NCBI RefSeq assembly: GCF_000715075.1
Contig: NC_134095.1
Coordinates: forward strand, 46,788,806-46,852,805
From: Nicotiana tabacum
Taxonomy: Eukaryota; Streptophyta; Magnoliopsida; Solanales; Solanaceae
DNA length: 64,000 bases
Direction: 5' to 3'
Below are positions 23,501 to 35,760 of the stretch, piece by piece. Position 1 is the first letter of the stretch. Each line of letters starts with the position of its first letter. The notes below the pieces were generated by a model. That model made no database searches and was not told the origin of the DNA. It worked only from the letters and a program-made list of their open reading frames with translations. The position numbers and the translations under genes are program-made.

Positions 23501-25048
23501 GAGTCTGAATTAGGCTGTTCAGATGTAGTTGGAATTTCTAATGTAATATACTTTTTTGGATTCATTCAAGTGGTAATAATTTGTGATAACTATGGGGTGT
23601 ATAGTAAAAATGGGGGAGGGTTTCTCATGTTATGCATATGAGGTAGATATCATGCTTTAGGTTTTATTTCTGCAATCACAACATTTTCATTTATATATCT
23701 GCATTTAGAAATTCTGCCTATAAGATTGTTTCATTATGCATTTGGAAATCCTGTCTATAAGATTGTTTCATTTCAGCATCAGAAAACGTGTCTATAAGTT
23801 TCTATACTTTTGCATATAGAAATCATGACTATAGGCTTCTTCACTTTTGTATATACATATTAGGCAAACAGTCTATACGTTAAAATAATCAATTGCATCC
23901 TAGACACCACGCTTATAGGACTCATGCACTTATGTAACCGTTTTAAACCAATGACACTTAGAGATCATGCCTATAGGAGCAAATCAGTTGAATCAGTTTC
24001 GTTTCGAATCTAAAATCAGTCATAAGTCCGTATATTTTCGTTTATAAAACCAGCATCCTTTTCGTAAAAATCAGTATACTCTTTTAGATATCATGCCTAT
24101 AGGTCTCACTTGGGCAAACTACTAGGTAATTAACCAACTGTATCAATTTTGATAACTACATCTAGACAGGGCTAATTTGGACTCCTTATCTAAAATAATA
24201 TGTGATAAATCAGCCTGTCCTATGCCTTAATTTATTAAAGACCAAACCAGTACTTGTAAGTAATGCTAAATAACTTGCCTCTTTCAATGAGGAGGCCTAC
24301 TTGAGCCTTAATTGCTATTTGTTCACTCTTTAACTACTGTTTTTTTTGCTTGTCGCCTAGATTTTTATCCTTTTGAAACTCTGGAAAAGCCCCAACTCCC
24401 CCCTTTAGGATTAGTAGTCTCAAATGCCTCCGGGACTGATAGGATCGGGATGGGTGATAACATGCAATAAGTAGCGACACCATTCTGCGCTTTAATACCT
24501 TAACGGGGTGGGAATGGTAGTTATGGATATGATGACCGGTGCACTAATACCACGTGTAGCCCCTCTTTTGAGGAGTGATTACCGGGTATTGCATTGATGT
24601 GATCCATAGTAATCATAAACCTAGGACCCCCCATTCCCTTTTATTTGTTTTCATCTATTCCTTGTAGAATTGTTTAAATCTTTCATCAAATTCCTGCCCC
24701 TTTTTACCCTTTCTCAAGTTTCGACTTACTTGTAATGTTGTATGTGAACCCCTTCTTACTTGAGCCCTTAATTGCTTATTTGACTATGTGAAGTCACAAT
24801 TGTAACATGGTCGGGAACCACACTAGTGGATCTTGAGGGGTGCCTAATACCTTTCCCTCGAGATAATTTCTAGCCCTTACCCAAACTCTGGTTCTTCAAA
24901 CTCAAACCCTTATTAGTGTCCTAATGCACTTAATCATTAGGTGACGACTCTTCAAATTCAAAAACCCAATTCCCAAAAGGAAACGAGTTGTCATCCCAAA
25001 TGTCACAAGCCCGATTTTGCTTTTTTTTTAGAAAAAGGGGGCTAGACA
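20540..25048 (+). mobile_element. Solo LTR of the Ogre/Tat-like family (4.5 kb)
   Basis: Starts TGTTGATACCCAATTTTTTC and ends GGGGGCTAGACA. It is homologous along its length, in opposite orientation, to the LTRs at 46144-50811 and 59110-63590. A GGAGGC duplication flanks it at 20534-20539 and 25049-25054. Lone LTRs with a target duplication arise by recombination between the two LTRs of a full element. It has a plus-strand TATA box (TATAAAA, 22716-22722) and the family's repeated CTATAGG/CCTATAAG motifs at about 23650-24100. 4509 bp is very long for an LTR but matches this family. Confidence 0.93.
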
Positions 25049-25054
25049 GGAGGC

Positions 25055-26430
25055 TTTGGGGGTTCTTGCTTGTTTTTCATGTATGATTGTCTCCCTTTCT
25101 CACTGAACAGATCAGTAAGATAACCTTGTTTTAGCAGATATTAAACATCCCCTTGCAAAAGCCTGTAGTCTGTTGTTCTATGGCCATGATCATTGTGAAA
25201 CTCGCACCAAAAATCTGGGTTCCTTTTGTTTGGATATGATCTCATATCTTTTAGACATCACACCTTATCTCCCATTCCTCTTAGAGCAACCACCAATTCA
25301 GAGGTGCTGACATTAAATCTATAATCTCCTATTCTTGCTTGAGTACTGGAATCGTCGCTTTAGGCATCTTGCTCCTTTTTGAATCCGGAAGAAGAACTCG
25401 CCTCTTTTTGCCTTGATCTTAAATCAATTCGTACATTCTCTTGTTTAGGTCGGGAATCTCGCCCCGTAGGTCCCATGTAAGGCACGTACCTACTTTTACC
25501 GGACCTTCAATCTGATTCTAAGTGTCTTGAACCCGGTCATTCATCTACCCATGGCTATGTAACCGTATCTTCTTCTATCCGCAACTTTATGCTGTATTGA
25601 TTGTACACACGGTTCCAAGTTGTTGCAGGAAACTCCTGCAAACTTTCTTTTAGGCTCCTCATGGCTTCTAAACTTTTCTTATTCAAGTTGCTCGCAAATT
25701 CCATAGCTACCCAGTTATCAGGACCTCGCGGCATCATCATTCTCTCACATTTGAATCTATCTACGAATTCTTTGAGCAATTCTGTACTCTCCTATTTAAC
25801 TTTGAAGATATACTCCATCCTTTTTCAACTTTGTGAGCCCTCTAGTGTGCCTTTATAAATGAATTTTCAAGCTAAACAAAAGAATCAATGGAGCTTTCAG
25901 GTAAGAATGAGTGCCATTTTAACGCCTTTTTTGTGAGAGTTTCGCCAAATTTCTTAACCAAAATTGATTCAATCTCCTACTTGGTTAAATCATTGCCTTT
26001 CACGCCTGTAGTGAATGCGGTAACGTGATCCCATGGGTTGGATGCGACGTCATATTTAGGAATATCAGGCATTTTAAACATTTTGGGAATTGGCAAAGGT
26101 GTTGTACTTGGTTTCCACGGTTGTTATGAATACTTGTCAATATCCACACCTTTGATCACAGGAGGCATGCTAGGTATTTCTTCTATACGCTCATTTTGCT
26201 CCTTCAACTGTTTATGCAAAGTTAGTACAAAACTTTGTAAACTGGAATTATTTGGTGTACATGACGCTCTATTGCGAGATTCATTGGTCATTTCTCCACT
26301 TCCAGAATTATCTAGTCCTGAACGCGGATTCTCCAAGGTGGTTGTATTAACTGGTGGTGGAATTTGTGCTGTGTTGGGTAATCCTCTAGCAAAAGCCTTG
26401 ATCCGCGTCCAATCCACACTTAACAGTGAG
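25055..26430 (-). pseudogene. Gypsy gag remnant (right half)
   Basis: Minus-strand gag of the element split by the solo LTR. N-terminal region 26483-26124 (SGSGEMTNESRNRAS, LHKQLKEQNERIEEI), core about 26050-25800 with frame breaks, and 25779-25555 (MLKEFVDRFKCERMMMP, FASNLNKKSLEAMRSLKESL) typical of the Tat-like retrotransposon gag domain. A degenerate zinc-knuckle-like CEFHNDHGH lies near 25200. It contains stops and frameshifts. The upstream end merges with the Athila-like LTR near 26430-26490. Confidence 0.8.
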
Positions 26431-26479
26431 TGAAAATGCTCGTTGGAAGAATAGTACCAACAAGAGTCGGGGTCAATTT

Positions 26480-27774
26480 CCACAGGGTCTTACAATGGGT
26501 GTTTGGAGTACACACTTGACGAAAGTGAATGGAATAAATAAATTTTCACTTCCATAAAAGGTATTGATTTCTACTTCTACTATTACTCTAACAATTGTAA
26601 GCTATAGAAAAGAAACTAGAAACGAACGATTGTTTTTGGTATTTTTTCAATTAGTTAAAAAGCCTAGGGATGTGACCATAACCTAGGTGTTCGCCTAATG
26701 GATTTTACCCAATTTGGCTTTCTCAAGTCCAAATGGGTATCAAACAAAATAGTTGATATGAGCTCCGGTAGGGTTCTTACTATCTCCAGTTTAAACCCTT
26801 TAATTAGGCTAATCAAACTCTCAATTAGCCCAATTCCTTGTTAGCCAAGTTATCTTAGACTAGGTCCCTATTTCTCAAGTAGTGACTAAGTCAAAAGGCA
26901 TGAATCAATATTTACAACCATTAATAATAAAATAGAAGCATGAACTGAGCTAACTAATCAACACCCAATCATAAACAAGCATTAAATTAAATACCCATAA
27001 GGTTTACAAATCCAACCTAGTAAGAATCTAGCTACTCATAGTTAGAATTGAAGAAATTAAAGAATAAAAGCTAATTAAATTCATAATCAAAGATTAAAAT
27101 GATAAAATATAATGTTTTAAAAACTAAAATAATCATAAACTTCCCAAAATGGCAAAAATGTATCTTCTAAAGCAACTCAAACTTCCAAATTTTTCCTAAA
27201 ATTGTGAAACTCGTCTATTTATAGTGGCCCAAATTCCCTAACCAAAATGCCCCTCGGGATGTGTGGTCCGCAGATTTCTTTAGTTGGCAGGATCTTGTAT
27301 TCTGTAGCTGCACATTTCTGGATTATAGCTGCAAAGCATCTTCTGCAGCCGCACAATTCTTGTGTGGTCCGCACTTCAACAAGGCTTCAGGACTTTGTCT
27401 TTTGTACACTCTCTGAACTTTGAATCGTTTGTCAATGTAGACTCTGATCTGCAGCCGCATAATTCATGTGTGGTTCGCACATTGGCCAAATGTCCTGCTG
27501 GGTTCTTTTACTTGGTTTGCGGCCGCAAATGGAATTCTGCGGTCCGCACCTTCTCTTGAGGCCACAGAAATCCTTCTGCGGACCGCACTTCTTTGCTTCT
27601 GCTCCCTTTATTGCCTTGTAATTCACAACACTCCTTTTTGAGTCAAATTTCATCAATTGAGACTAAACTTCCAATGTTCCATTTGCACAATTTTACTTGT
27701 TTCGGGAATATAAACTAATACTTTTGGAGTACAACAAAAGCAAAAAAGGTGCTAATAAGTAGTCAAAATCCCCA
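26480..27774 (-). mobile_element. Athila-like LTR, minus orientation
   Basis: The minus strand starts TGATAAGTGGGGATTTTGAC at 27774, preceded by the polypurine-like AAGTTTGAGGGAAT (about 27788-27775). This is the reverse complement of the arrangement at 95-110. Gene-sized ORFs are absent. CpG-rich GCGGTCCGCA/GCGGCCGCAA motifs occur at 27240-27590. The distal end near 26480 is indistinct. Confidence 0.6.
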
Positions 27775-29690
27775 CTTATCAATTCCCTCAAACTTATGTC
27801 TTTTCTTGTCCTCAAGCAATTAAATTATTTCCCACCTCCGAGAGTTAAGAGTCATTTCAGCGAGTCAAATGTGATCCGTTCACACATTAGTTGAAACCAA
27901 CAATTATGCGCACTACTCATGCATTATCAACAAGGTGATAAGTCAAATATTCATGCACATATAGTTCTAATGTGATATTTGAGCTTCAAGAATTGACTTT
28001 ACTCATCAAGGACTCTTGTTCTATCATGTAGACCATGGAGGACTCCAAACTCTTCCTCCTCTAATTTCCATTTGCCAAGCTCACATAAGAAATTAGGACT
28101 CAATCTTAGAATTCGTGAAAGGTTCGCTCGTCTCTCACAAGAAAATGTCACAAGTACGGCTTCAAGTATCATAGGCTTGCCCCTCATGTAGATCGCCACT
28201 AGTGTAAGCTCACTTTGTTTGAAATCAAGTAGGACTTATTTCGGGATGTAATGAAGGCCTTTGGATTAGAGTTAGGATACCATATGGGTAAGTGGTTACA
28301 CCTTTTCTTAAGCACTACACACTTTCGTTTCTCGCCTCACAATTGACAATTCTTAGAGACACTTTCTTTCCATTGGGCACTAGGGAGACTTAACGTTGCT
28401 CTTTCTTATTCATTTCATTCTTTTTCTTCCTTTTTGATTTCTCATGCTAGGAATCATTACCTCTTTTTGAATCCATCAACCCTTCTGCTTATTCACGTTT
28501 TGTATTTTTCTTTTATTGTTCTTTTCTTTTCTCGCCTTCTCTTTCATAGAGATAATTTATTTTCTCTTTTTGTGCCTTGATATCTTTTTCAAATTTCTCA
28601 TCTCTCCCCCAAACTTATATTTTAAGCCACTTGTTTCACAAGAGTGTTGAGGAAAGTCTGGGTGCCAAGTGAGGGTCACGATAAAATAGGTGAAGTCTTA
28701 TAATATGGTTATCAAATGAGAAAGACTAGAGGCTCAAAGTGGTTGACTAGGGATAACGAAATTAATGGTTGGCAATAGAAATCTCAAACGGGCAAAGGAA
28801 AGCCGACAATCACATCTCAAACCAAGCAAAACTTAGAATTTCGAATTGAAACACATTCGGGGAAAGTACTAGACTTTTCACATAGGTACTTGGACTAACA
28901 AAAATTCATCTCACCCCTCACTCAACTAGATTGTAAAAGAGGATAGAGTTGAGGGCCTACAACAACAACATTCAAGTTTAAAGATCACTATGGTCCAATT
29001 AAACCACTTGATGATTACCAAAGTCAACTCAAGAGTCACAAAGTCACTAACTACAACTATTTCTTTCAAAAACCTTGTTTCTAATCATAAACACGTAGTT
29101 AAGTGTATTGGTACCAATTGAAGCATGGTTGACTCTTCGAGCATGACTTGATTAGGTATTTTTATTCATTATTACTGCTATTATTACCTAAATACAAAAA
29201 TGGACTCATTTCTTAAGAAGGTTGTCACGTCATCCATCATTGGGACGAGTTACCCGGTCCACACAAGAACTACATTTGGAAAGAACCGTGGCGTTAATAA
29301 AACCAAAGGCTTATTATCTACTAAAGCATAAAAAGAATCTACATGACAAAACAAAAACTAATATGAAAAAAAAAATAAAGAAGCTAATAAACAAAAACTA
29401 AGATAAAGAAGCTAATGAGTAAAAACTACTAAAGATAGAATGAATATACATTATGAGAGAGATAGAAGATAGATAAATACAAATAAGAAAGGAAAGAATA
29501 TCATCAAATTATTACAGACCAAATGTATCAAAGTATACCATTGTGCTAAAATAAACTCCACCCCTCCCTCGCGAATAAACGTAAGTATTATCCCCAATGC
29601 TTAGCAAAATAGGAGTAAAAGAGGAGAGTGTGAAGAAAAGTCCCTATGGATTCTTGGACATCTCAGTGTCGCCGACAATGTTATCTCCCA
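27775..29690 (-). mobile_element. 3' untranslated part of the Athila-like element
   Basis: It lies between the LTR at 27774 and the degenerate ORF starting near 29704. No ORF with recognisable similarity is present. AT-rich with T-rich tracts. Assigned to the element by position and by the match of 27775-27850 to the reverse complement of 1-108. Confidence 0.4.
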
Positions 29691-29703
29691 CAGGATCAGC
29701 CAC

Positions 29704-31570
29704 CTAAATCTCATCATCCTCAAGTCCTGGCATGGCTTGGTTGGAAAACATCTCACGCACAGTCTCAGCAGTGTCGACAGCAAGGTTTAGCTTGTCAGAT
29801 TGGTCAGCTGGTGCCACCGGTGCAGAAGGGGCTGAAGGATCTGGGGCATATTGGTGTGGGTCAAGCAACATATCAAAAGGAAGGTCTCCGGCTGTAGCAA
29901 ATCTAGTCACCTCCTTCTGGAGCTTGTCCACTAATTGTTTGCTGACCTGGGACTTCCTCATCTTCTTCACTTTCTTTCCCAACTATTAAATAACTTACCC
30001 GTGTTGTACCAAGGTATCCATGATCGTCCTCTAGTTCTCCAAGATCTTCTTCAGTGATTCCTCAATGTCAGAAGGAGCTTGCAGTGCTTGAGAAGTTGAC
30101 TATGCTACAACAGTACTAGATAGGTCAAACAACCTTGAAGTAGCTATCTGCATCCAATTGTTGAGAATTGCCAATATTTTGGAGACTCATAGCGCAGATA
30201 GTGAAACTGTAGGCACATGCACTAGGTTTAGAGAAACTCTAAGGGCTGTGCTAGAGCTGAAGATAATGGTGGAGGCATAGCAACGACACAGGTAGAAGGC
30301 TCAGCATCGGTGGATGGAAAATGAACTGCCTTCGAAGCTACCACTGTTAGCTTATCTCATTAGCCTGTGTGGTAAGTGGGTGGGCTTTCTTCTTCGGGTT
30401 GTTCACATCCATAAGTGAGTACCAATCGAAGGGCTTCTTTGCCTTTACCTTGGAGTCAAAATCCCTCGGCTCTACCTTCGTATCAATGAGATATTCTATA
30501 ATAAAGTTGGGATAAGGGTTGGACAAGTTATCCTGTCGTGCTATCATTGAGATGTTTGCCGACATTATAACACCCACATTGATTGGGTATCCGGGCATAA
30601 TCGAAGCCTCAAGAACTGCTCGAGGAATAGGAAGGTGAGTCTAATTTTGGCACAGATCCAACCTCCTACAAACAAAGGCCTACCAACCTTTTGCCTCAAT
30701 ACTCAAAGTGTTTTGTTGAATAGGAACCCCATTGACAATCCATGGTGGTGGTAGCCTTGGTGGTGCTAGAATCTTAGCCAACCAAGGTTGGACTTCCTCC
30801 TACAGTGCGTATTTCAATAGATACTTCTTCGGCTCAACATCATCAATGCCCAAATATGCATTTAGTGTATGTTGATCAAATCTCACCTTGAGGTTGCGTA
30901 CATTAGTCACCTTCGTCCCTTTCTTTATATTGGTATAGAATTCACAAATGAGGTATTCTTTGGAATCCTCTAACCTCTAGGTAAACCACATCCACCCTTT
31001 TGTTCCCTAAACTATCTCACTATAGCTGGGTTATATTTCTCCAAGTATTTCAACAGAAACTGTTGATCAAGAGTTAGCGACCTTACTGGCCGCCACATAA
31101 AAAAGCTGGTGAAGGCAGCCAGGCTGACAAAGAGATCCTCCCAAACCTCTTTCTTCTTTGATCTTCCAAGTCCTGAAGTTGTAGCATCTCCCCCTATGCC
31201 ATCATCAATGATATCATGTATAACCTGTGCCTTAGGGACTGGTGTAGCCGATAGATCAGAAGCCTGATTAGCATCTCCGATCCGTCGGAAGTGCTGTGAG
31301 ATGAAGACGGCTCATCCCTGAACTTGTATCTACCATGTGGCCTTGACTGTATGGCCGGCTGCTCCTCTTAAATAGAGGTTGAGTTGCCTTCTAACACTTC
31401 CCTAGACGGGACATATGAGCTAGACTCAGAGAGGTTTGCACCTCTCCCTCTGCCGTCTATTGCTTTCTTTCTTATCATTTTTTGCTATCCAAGGGGAAAG
31501 GTACTTTTGCCTTAAGCCTGAGAAGATTTACCTCTCCCTTTTAAAGTGTCGCCTCGTCCTCTTGATCGAA
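29704..31570 (-). pseudogene. Degenerate plant-transposon-protein ORF in an Athila-like element
   Basis: A minus-strand reading from about 31570 to 29704, with several stops, resembles the 'putative plant transposon protein' domain found in plant LTR retrotransposons. Recognisable parts are DLFVSLAAFTSFFMWRPV (about 31120), NLKVRFDQHTLNAYLGIDD (about 30870), IPRAVLEASIMPGYPINVGV (about 30590) and KAKKPFDWYSL (about 30430). The C-terminal part (29982-29704) has a charged KKVKKMRKSQ start and a P/A-rich stretch. No intact frame exceeds about 90 codons. Function in the element is unknown. Confidence 0.55.
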
Positions 31571-32640
31571 CCCTTATCTGCATCAAGCAGAGGAGATTTT
31601 TAGTTTCAATTTGATGTTATAACACATAGAGGATACATGTGAGTAAAATAGAGGTCCGCACAATTTCACTTGTGGCCACAGATGGGGACTCGCGGTTCGT
31701 ACATTTTTGTTGTGTGGCTGCAGAAGGGAAGTGCAGTGCGCACAATTTGACTTGCAGCTGCAAGGGAAAATTTGCAGTCCGCACAATTTGAATGTGGTCG
31801 CACTTTTGGGTCTAAAAAATATAGACTTTGATGATAGAGAATGTACTGATCTGCGGCTGCAAATGAGTTTTGCGGTCTGCACATTTTAACTTGTGGCCGC
31901 ATATTCCTTATTCACTTAGTTGACCAAATTCAACATTTGCGGACCGCACAACTTCAAGTGCGGCTGCAGATTTCAAAAGTTACGTATAGACCAAATTTTT
32001 CTACTTAGGTTTTTTCAATTTCTTGCATAATTAGACATGGAAGCATTGTAAAAAAAATGAAATTGTACGATTCCAACCCCATTAGAGCATGTATCAAGTT
32101 TATCTAGTTCAGATCTATACCAAATGGACACACAATTGAACTCTAATAACAAATGGCCTAAGAACTAAAAGTCTAAAAATTATACTAACACAAAAAGTTT
32201 TAACTTAAAATTGAAGCATACCAGATAGGATGAATGTAATGAGTGAATGATCTAGGTGGTGGTGTGTGAGAATAGTTAGAAATCTCCAAAAACATTCAAC
32301 AGAGAATAATGTTTTTTTTCGAGAGGAAAAATGTAAAATGAGCCCGGTCCCTCTATTTATACCAATTATTTGATAAGGGGAAGAAGGACGAGTGCGGCTG
32401 CACATTTTCATGTGCGGTTGATCGGGTCCAACCCTACACCACTATAGAGTGACAAGATCGATCAATGTAGATTTTATCCAAAAAGGTCGGGATCGAATCC
32501 ACAGGGAGCTAAGATATGTTTGGAGTTCCTATCAAATCTAGCAATGTGCAGTGTTCTTGATTGCACTTCCAATCATTCGTTTGTTTGTTTGCTATTTCTA
32601 AATTTTATACTAATGATGCATGAAATTAAGCTAAGTAGAT
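31571..32640 (-). mobile_element. LTR-like remnant with CpG-rich palindromic motifs
   Basis: Contains repeated GGTCCGCACAATTT / GCGGCTGCAGA type motifs at 31650-31980 and 32392-32406. A minus-strand TATA-like GGTATAAATAGAGGG lies near 32350-32365. A GATCGAATCCACAGGGAGCT motif at 32491-32510 is often seen just inside Athila-type LTRs. It may be the 5' LTR side of the element at 26.5-31.5 kb, but boundaries could not be defined. Confidence 0.4.
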
Positions 32641-33386
32641 ATTTTTGTAGGGTTTTCTAAATTGGTAAGGAGGCACTAGGGAAGTGACTTACGAGTCGCC
32701 ACCTAACGGATTAAGGTGCGTTAGGGCACCTAGAGCAATTAACTCATGTAAATAGTTGCATTACCAATGATTAGGGTAAGGGCTCAAAATAACCTTGAGG
32801 GGAAGGTGTTAGGCACCCCTCGCGGTCCACAATGGTGGGTCCCAGCCGAACTTAAACTATGCGAATTAGTCAATTAACAAGTAAGCATGTATTTGCAAAT
32901 AAAGTAGTTTTCCCCGTCTAAATGCATATATGATCAAGGTTGGACAACTTACGCTTGTATATGTAAAGAAAAAGGGAAGTTTAGATAATTTAAACATATA
33001 TAGAAATTGGGAAAGGGGAGTCCTAAGTTGATTCGCCTACAGGATCAATCTGTGCAATGCCCAGTAATCCTCCTCAACTAGAAGGGCTACACGTGACATT
33101 AGCGCGTAGGTCATCATATCCTTTTACTACCCATTACCCTCTCCCTTAATGGTTATATAAGCGAGTTTGATTAACGACCTTTAAGCGTGATGGTACCCGT
33201 CCCTTCCTTATCGTCCTGGAAAAGCTTAAGACCTCTAAATTTGGGCAGTTCTAGACAAACCTATGGTATTTAAAAGACAAAAATCTAGGCGACAAACAAA
33301 TAACATGTAGGACAAACAAATAGGAAAAAGCAGTTAAAAGGCTCATGTTTACCTATGCATGTATATAGGCGAATAAACATCACGTC
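32640..33386 (-). mobile_element. Old Ogre-type LTR, left piece
   Basis: GAGTCGCCACCTAACGGATT, CTTGAGGGGAAGGTGTTAGG and the order of motifs after them parallel 46225-46700 of the Ogre-like LTR (GAGTCGCTACCTAATGATTA, CTCGAGGGGAAAGTGTTAGG). It is more diverged than the 46-63 kb LTR pair. Interrupted at 33386 by the element at 33387-43385; the remainder resumes at 43386. Confidence 0.7.
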
Positions 33387-33744
33387 TGTACGCCGCAAAA
33401 TCAGAAGACTCAATTTTTTGCTCTCAAGTTACTTCGCAAGAATGTCTCGAGATCCCGAGGACAGGAAGCCACGGCCGAGTTCCCAACCTTGGGGCTCGTC
33501 GAGGCCTGACTCAGAGAAGACGGAGATCGAAGCCAGGATAGAGGGGGAAGTTCCCAAGGCACACGGCTAAGTCTGACAGGGCCGGCCTATCTAGAGCCCA
33601 TGCTGAGGCATCGTGTCAAGCCATCCCATCTCCATAATTTGTAATTAATGTCCACGTACTTGTAGCCGAGTTCCCCTCCTATATAAAGGGGACTCACACT
33701 ACCTTGTAAGGGGCTGATGTTGCTCCATTTTATCCACGTGTGCA

Positions 33745-33782
<38 letters not shown>

Positions 33783-34157
33783 CTTTCTAACTTGCTTGTC
33801 TCACTGGCCCGAGGCCACAATTATATCCATTGTTCTCTTACTTGTTCTTCATTATATAGCTCAGTATTGGCCGCAAAGAGCCTTGTTTAATTATATCCTC
33901 AGTTGTTATCCTATTCCCGATTATCCCCGATAGTTTGAACTCGACCCTGACATCGACCCTGAGGTCCCCTATCGACCGGACCTATACCCAGGCAGCAGGC
34001 TCTTCGGTTCGATTACTATCTCGTTTTATCTTGCATCTCATCATCAAACTCCATATTATTACCATCAACTGCTCTAACAACTAACTCAGGAATAGATCAC
34101 ATATTTTTAGAATCCCATTTACAAATTTAATTGTTGTTACCATTTTCACGGTAAACA
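33387..34157 (+). repeat. 5' LTR of the 10-kb element
   Basis: Contains a plus-strand TATA box (CTATATAAAGG near 33690) and a (TC)n microsatellite at about 33749-33779, both expected around the transcription start of an LTR. The 3' copy has a shorter TC tract and CTATTAAAAGG at the TATA position. Confidence 0.88.
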
Positions 34158-34541
34158 GCTTGGAGCCCATCGTGGGGTTAAAAATAGTAGTGATTATTTT
34201 CTTGCTACTTCCATTGCACAACGCATGCTATCTTTTCACACTTTTTCTTGTCCAAGATCCTTTGATTTCATGTCAAAATATCTGGTTCGGTAAACAGAGT
34301 CGAGAATGACAACCTCGAAAACCATGGGGAAAACGGCGTGGCTGTCCTGGCCGCCAGTGTACCACCACAGAATCCCGATAACGCGCCCAGACCGATTCTA
34401 GTGGATGTGGATTCACAGGACGCACAACAAGTTGACAAAACTTCTCACACCGACTGGAGCATATGACACAGCGACTGACAGGAAGCTCAAAAAATCCCGG
34501 CTCGGGAAGAACAAGAAGTTAGTCTTCATGTTATTTTTGAA

Positions 34542-35760
34542 ATGTTGCAGGCGCAGCAGTTAGCTATCGCTCAGCTGCAGAGCCATCCGAAGACTCCCTG
34601 CATAGTAGCGCCGAAAATAGCTCCTTGTGCCGAACGAGTACCAGAAGGATCAAGCAACAATGGATCGATAACATACGCCACCATAGTGAAGATGCTTGAG
34701 GATCTCTCCAAAAGGATCGAGTTAGGTTCGTGGAGGTTCATGCAACAATTGTCCCCTGGGGAAGCGGTCCCGAAACCCGCTTCATGGAAATACGGAATGC
34801 CGGAATTCCCTAGGTGTGACAGGACCTTGGATCCCGACGAGCGCACCACAGCTTACATGTGCGCGGAAAAAAGCAGCAACCTTCAAGATGATGAGTTCGA
34901 GCCCGTCTCGTTGAAGATGTTTGGGGAAACATTCTCGAAAGAAAGAATGATGTGGCACCGTAGCTTAGAACCTGACCTCACAATATCACTTACCATACCA
35001 GCAGATTCCTCTGTAGAAGCACATGTCGATGCCATCGAAGTAGTAACGGAAGAGCCCGACATATCTGAGGCCGAACAAAGAGAGAAAGAAACACCACAGG
35101 AAGTTGCGCCTAATTCCCTTATAAAACGAATGAGATCACTCACAGTTTCGAAAGACTGGGCAATACAGGTCTTCGCCCGAAGTTTAAACGAAGCATGCCC
35201 GACGGCTCCAGGTCATTTCAAATGAAGCTTGATCAGATACCCAGCCGAGATCTGGTCGGATTCCCATACCCGGCACCATCTACAAATCAGGGTCGTGGAC
35301 AACCATTCAGAAACCTGTACGGGCTTGGTATACCCAAGAAGGCTCCCGGCAAAGAAACTAATGCCAAAAAGATGGAGGTACCATCCATGTGTCGCGGATG
35401 GGAGGAACGCCACAAGATGCAACCTACCTCGCAACAATAGGGAAATAGCTCGAGGGAAACATCCTCTTGGAACCTTCAGTGGAACTAGATCTGACGAGGC
35501 ACAACCGATAGAGGAACCCCTCCCAGCGGAGTACGATTTCAACATTGTTATACCAAACATCGTGATCACCATAAGCGAAACCATGGACACTGAACGACTC
35601 AGGCCTATTCTACTAAGACCCCTTCAAAAGAACCACAACCCGGCGCGGAAACCGTAGGGCGCGCGCGGCCACGAGATCATAAATGACCACCAGCTCAGAA
35701 GGACGATAGTCGTACTACTCAATAAAAATCACCGCTGAGTACCATCAAGCGGTCAGGCTC
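34542..35760 (+). pseudogene. Decayed Tat-like gag
   Basis: A 227-codon ORF (34542-35225) begins MLQAQQLAIAQLQ. It carries gag-core similarity around residues 85-130: EFPRCDRTLDPDERTTAYMC, then FEPVSLKMFGETFSKERMMW, as in Tat-lineage gag (DPDEHLTAY..., KKFGETLSKGA.MW). After it the sequence diverges, with apparent internal rearrangement. The downstream part continues in another frame at 35229-35657 (RRLPAKKLMPKR, LPAEYDFNIVI), matching the C-terminal gag linker. Frameshift and loss of the capsid C-terminus make it non-functional. Confidence 0.65.

Noticed and set aside
29646..29989. Plus-strand ORFs of about 85 codons
   Set aside because: They are shadows of the minus-strand degenerate transposon-protein ORF at 29982-29704.
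34542..35225. 227-codon ORF considered as a host gene
   Set aside because: It lies just after an LTR and primer binding site and shows Tat-like gag motifs (DPDERTTAY, MFGETFSKE).
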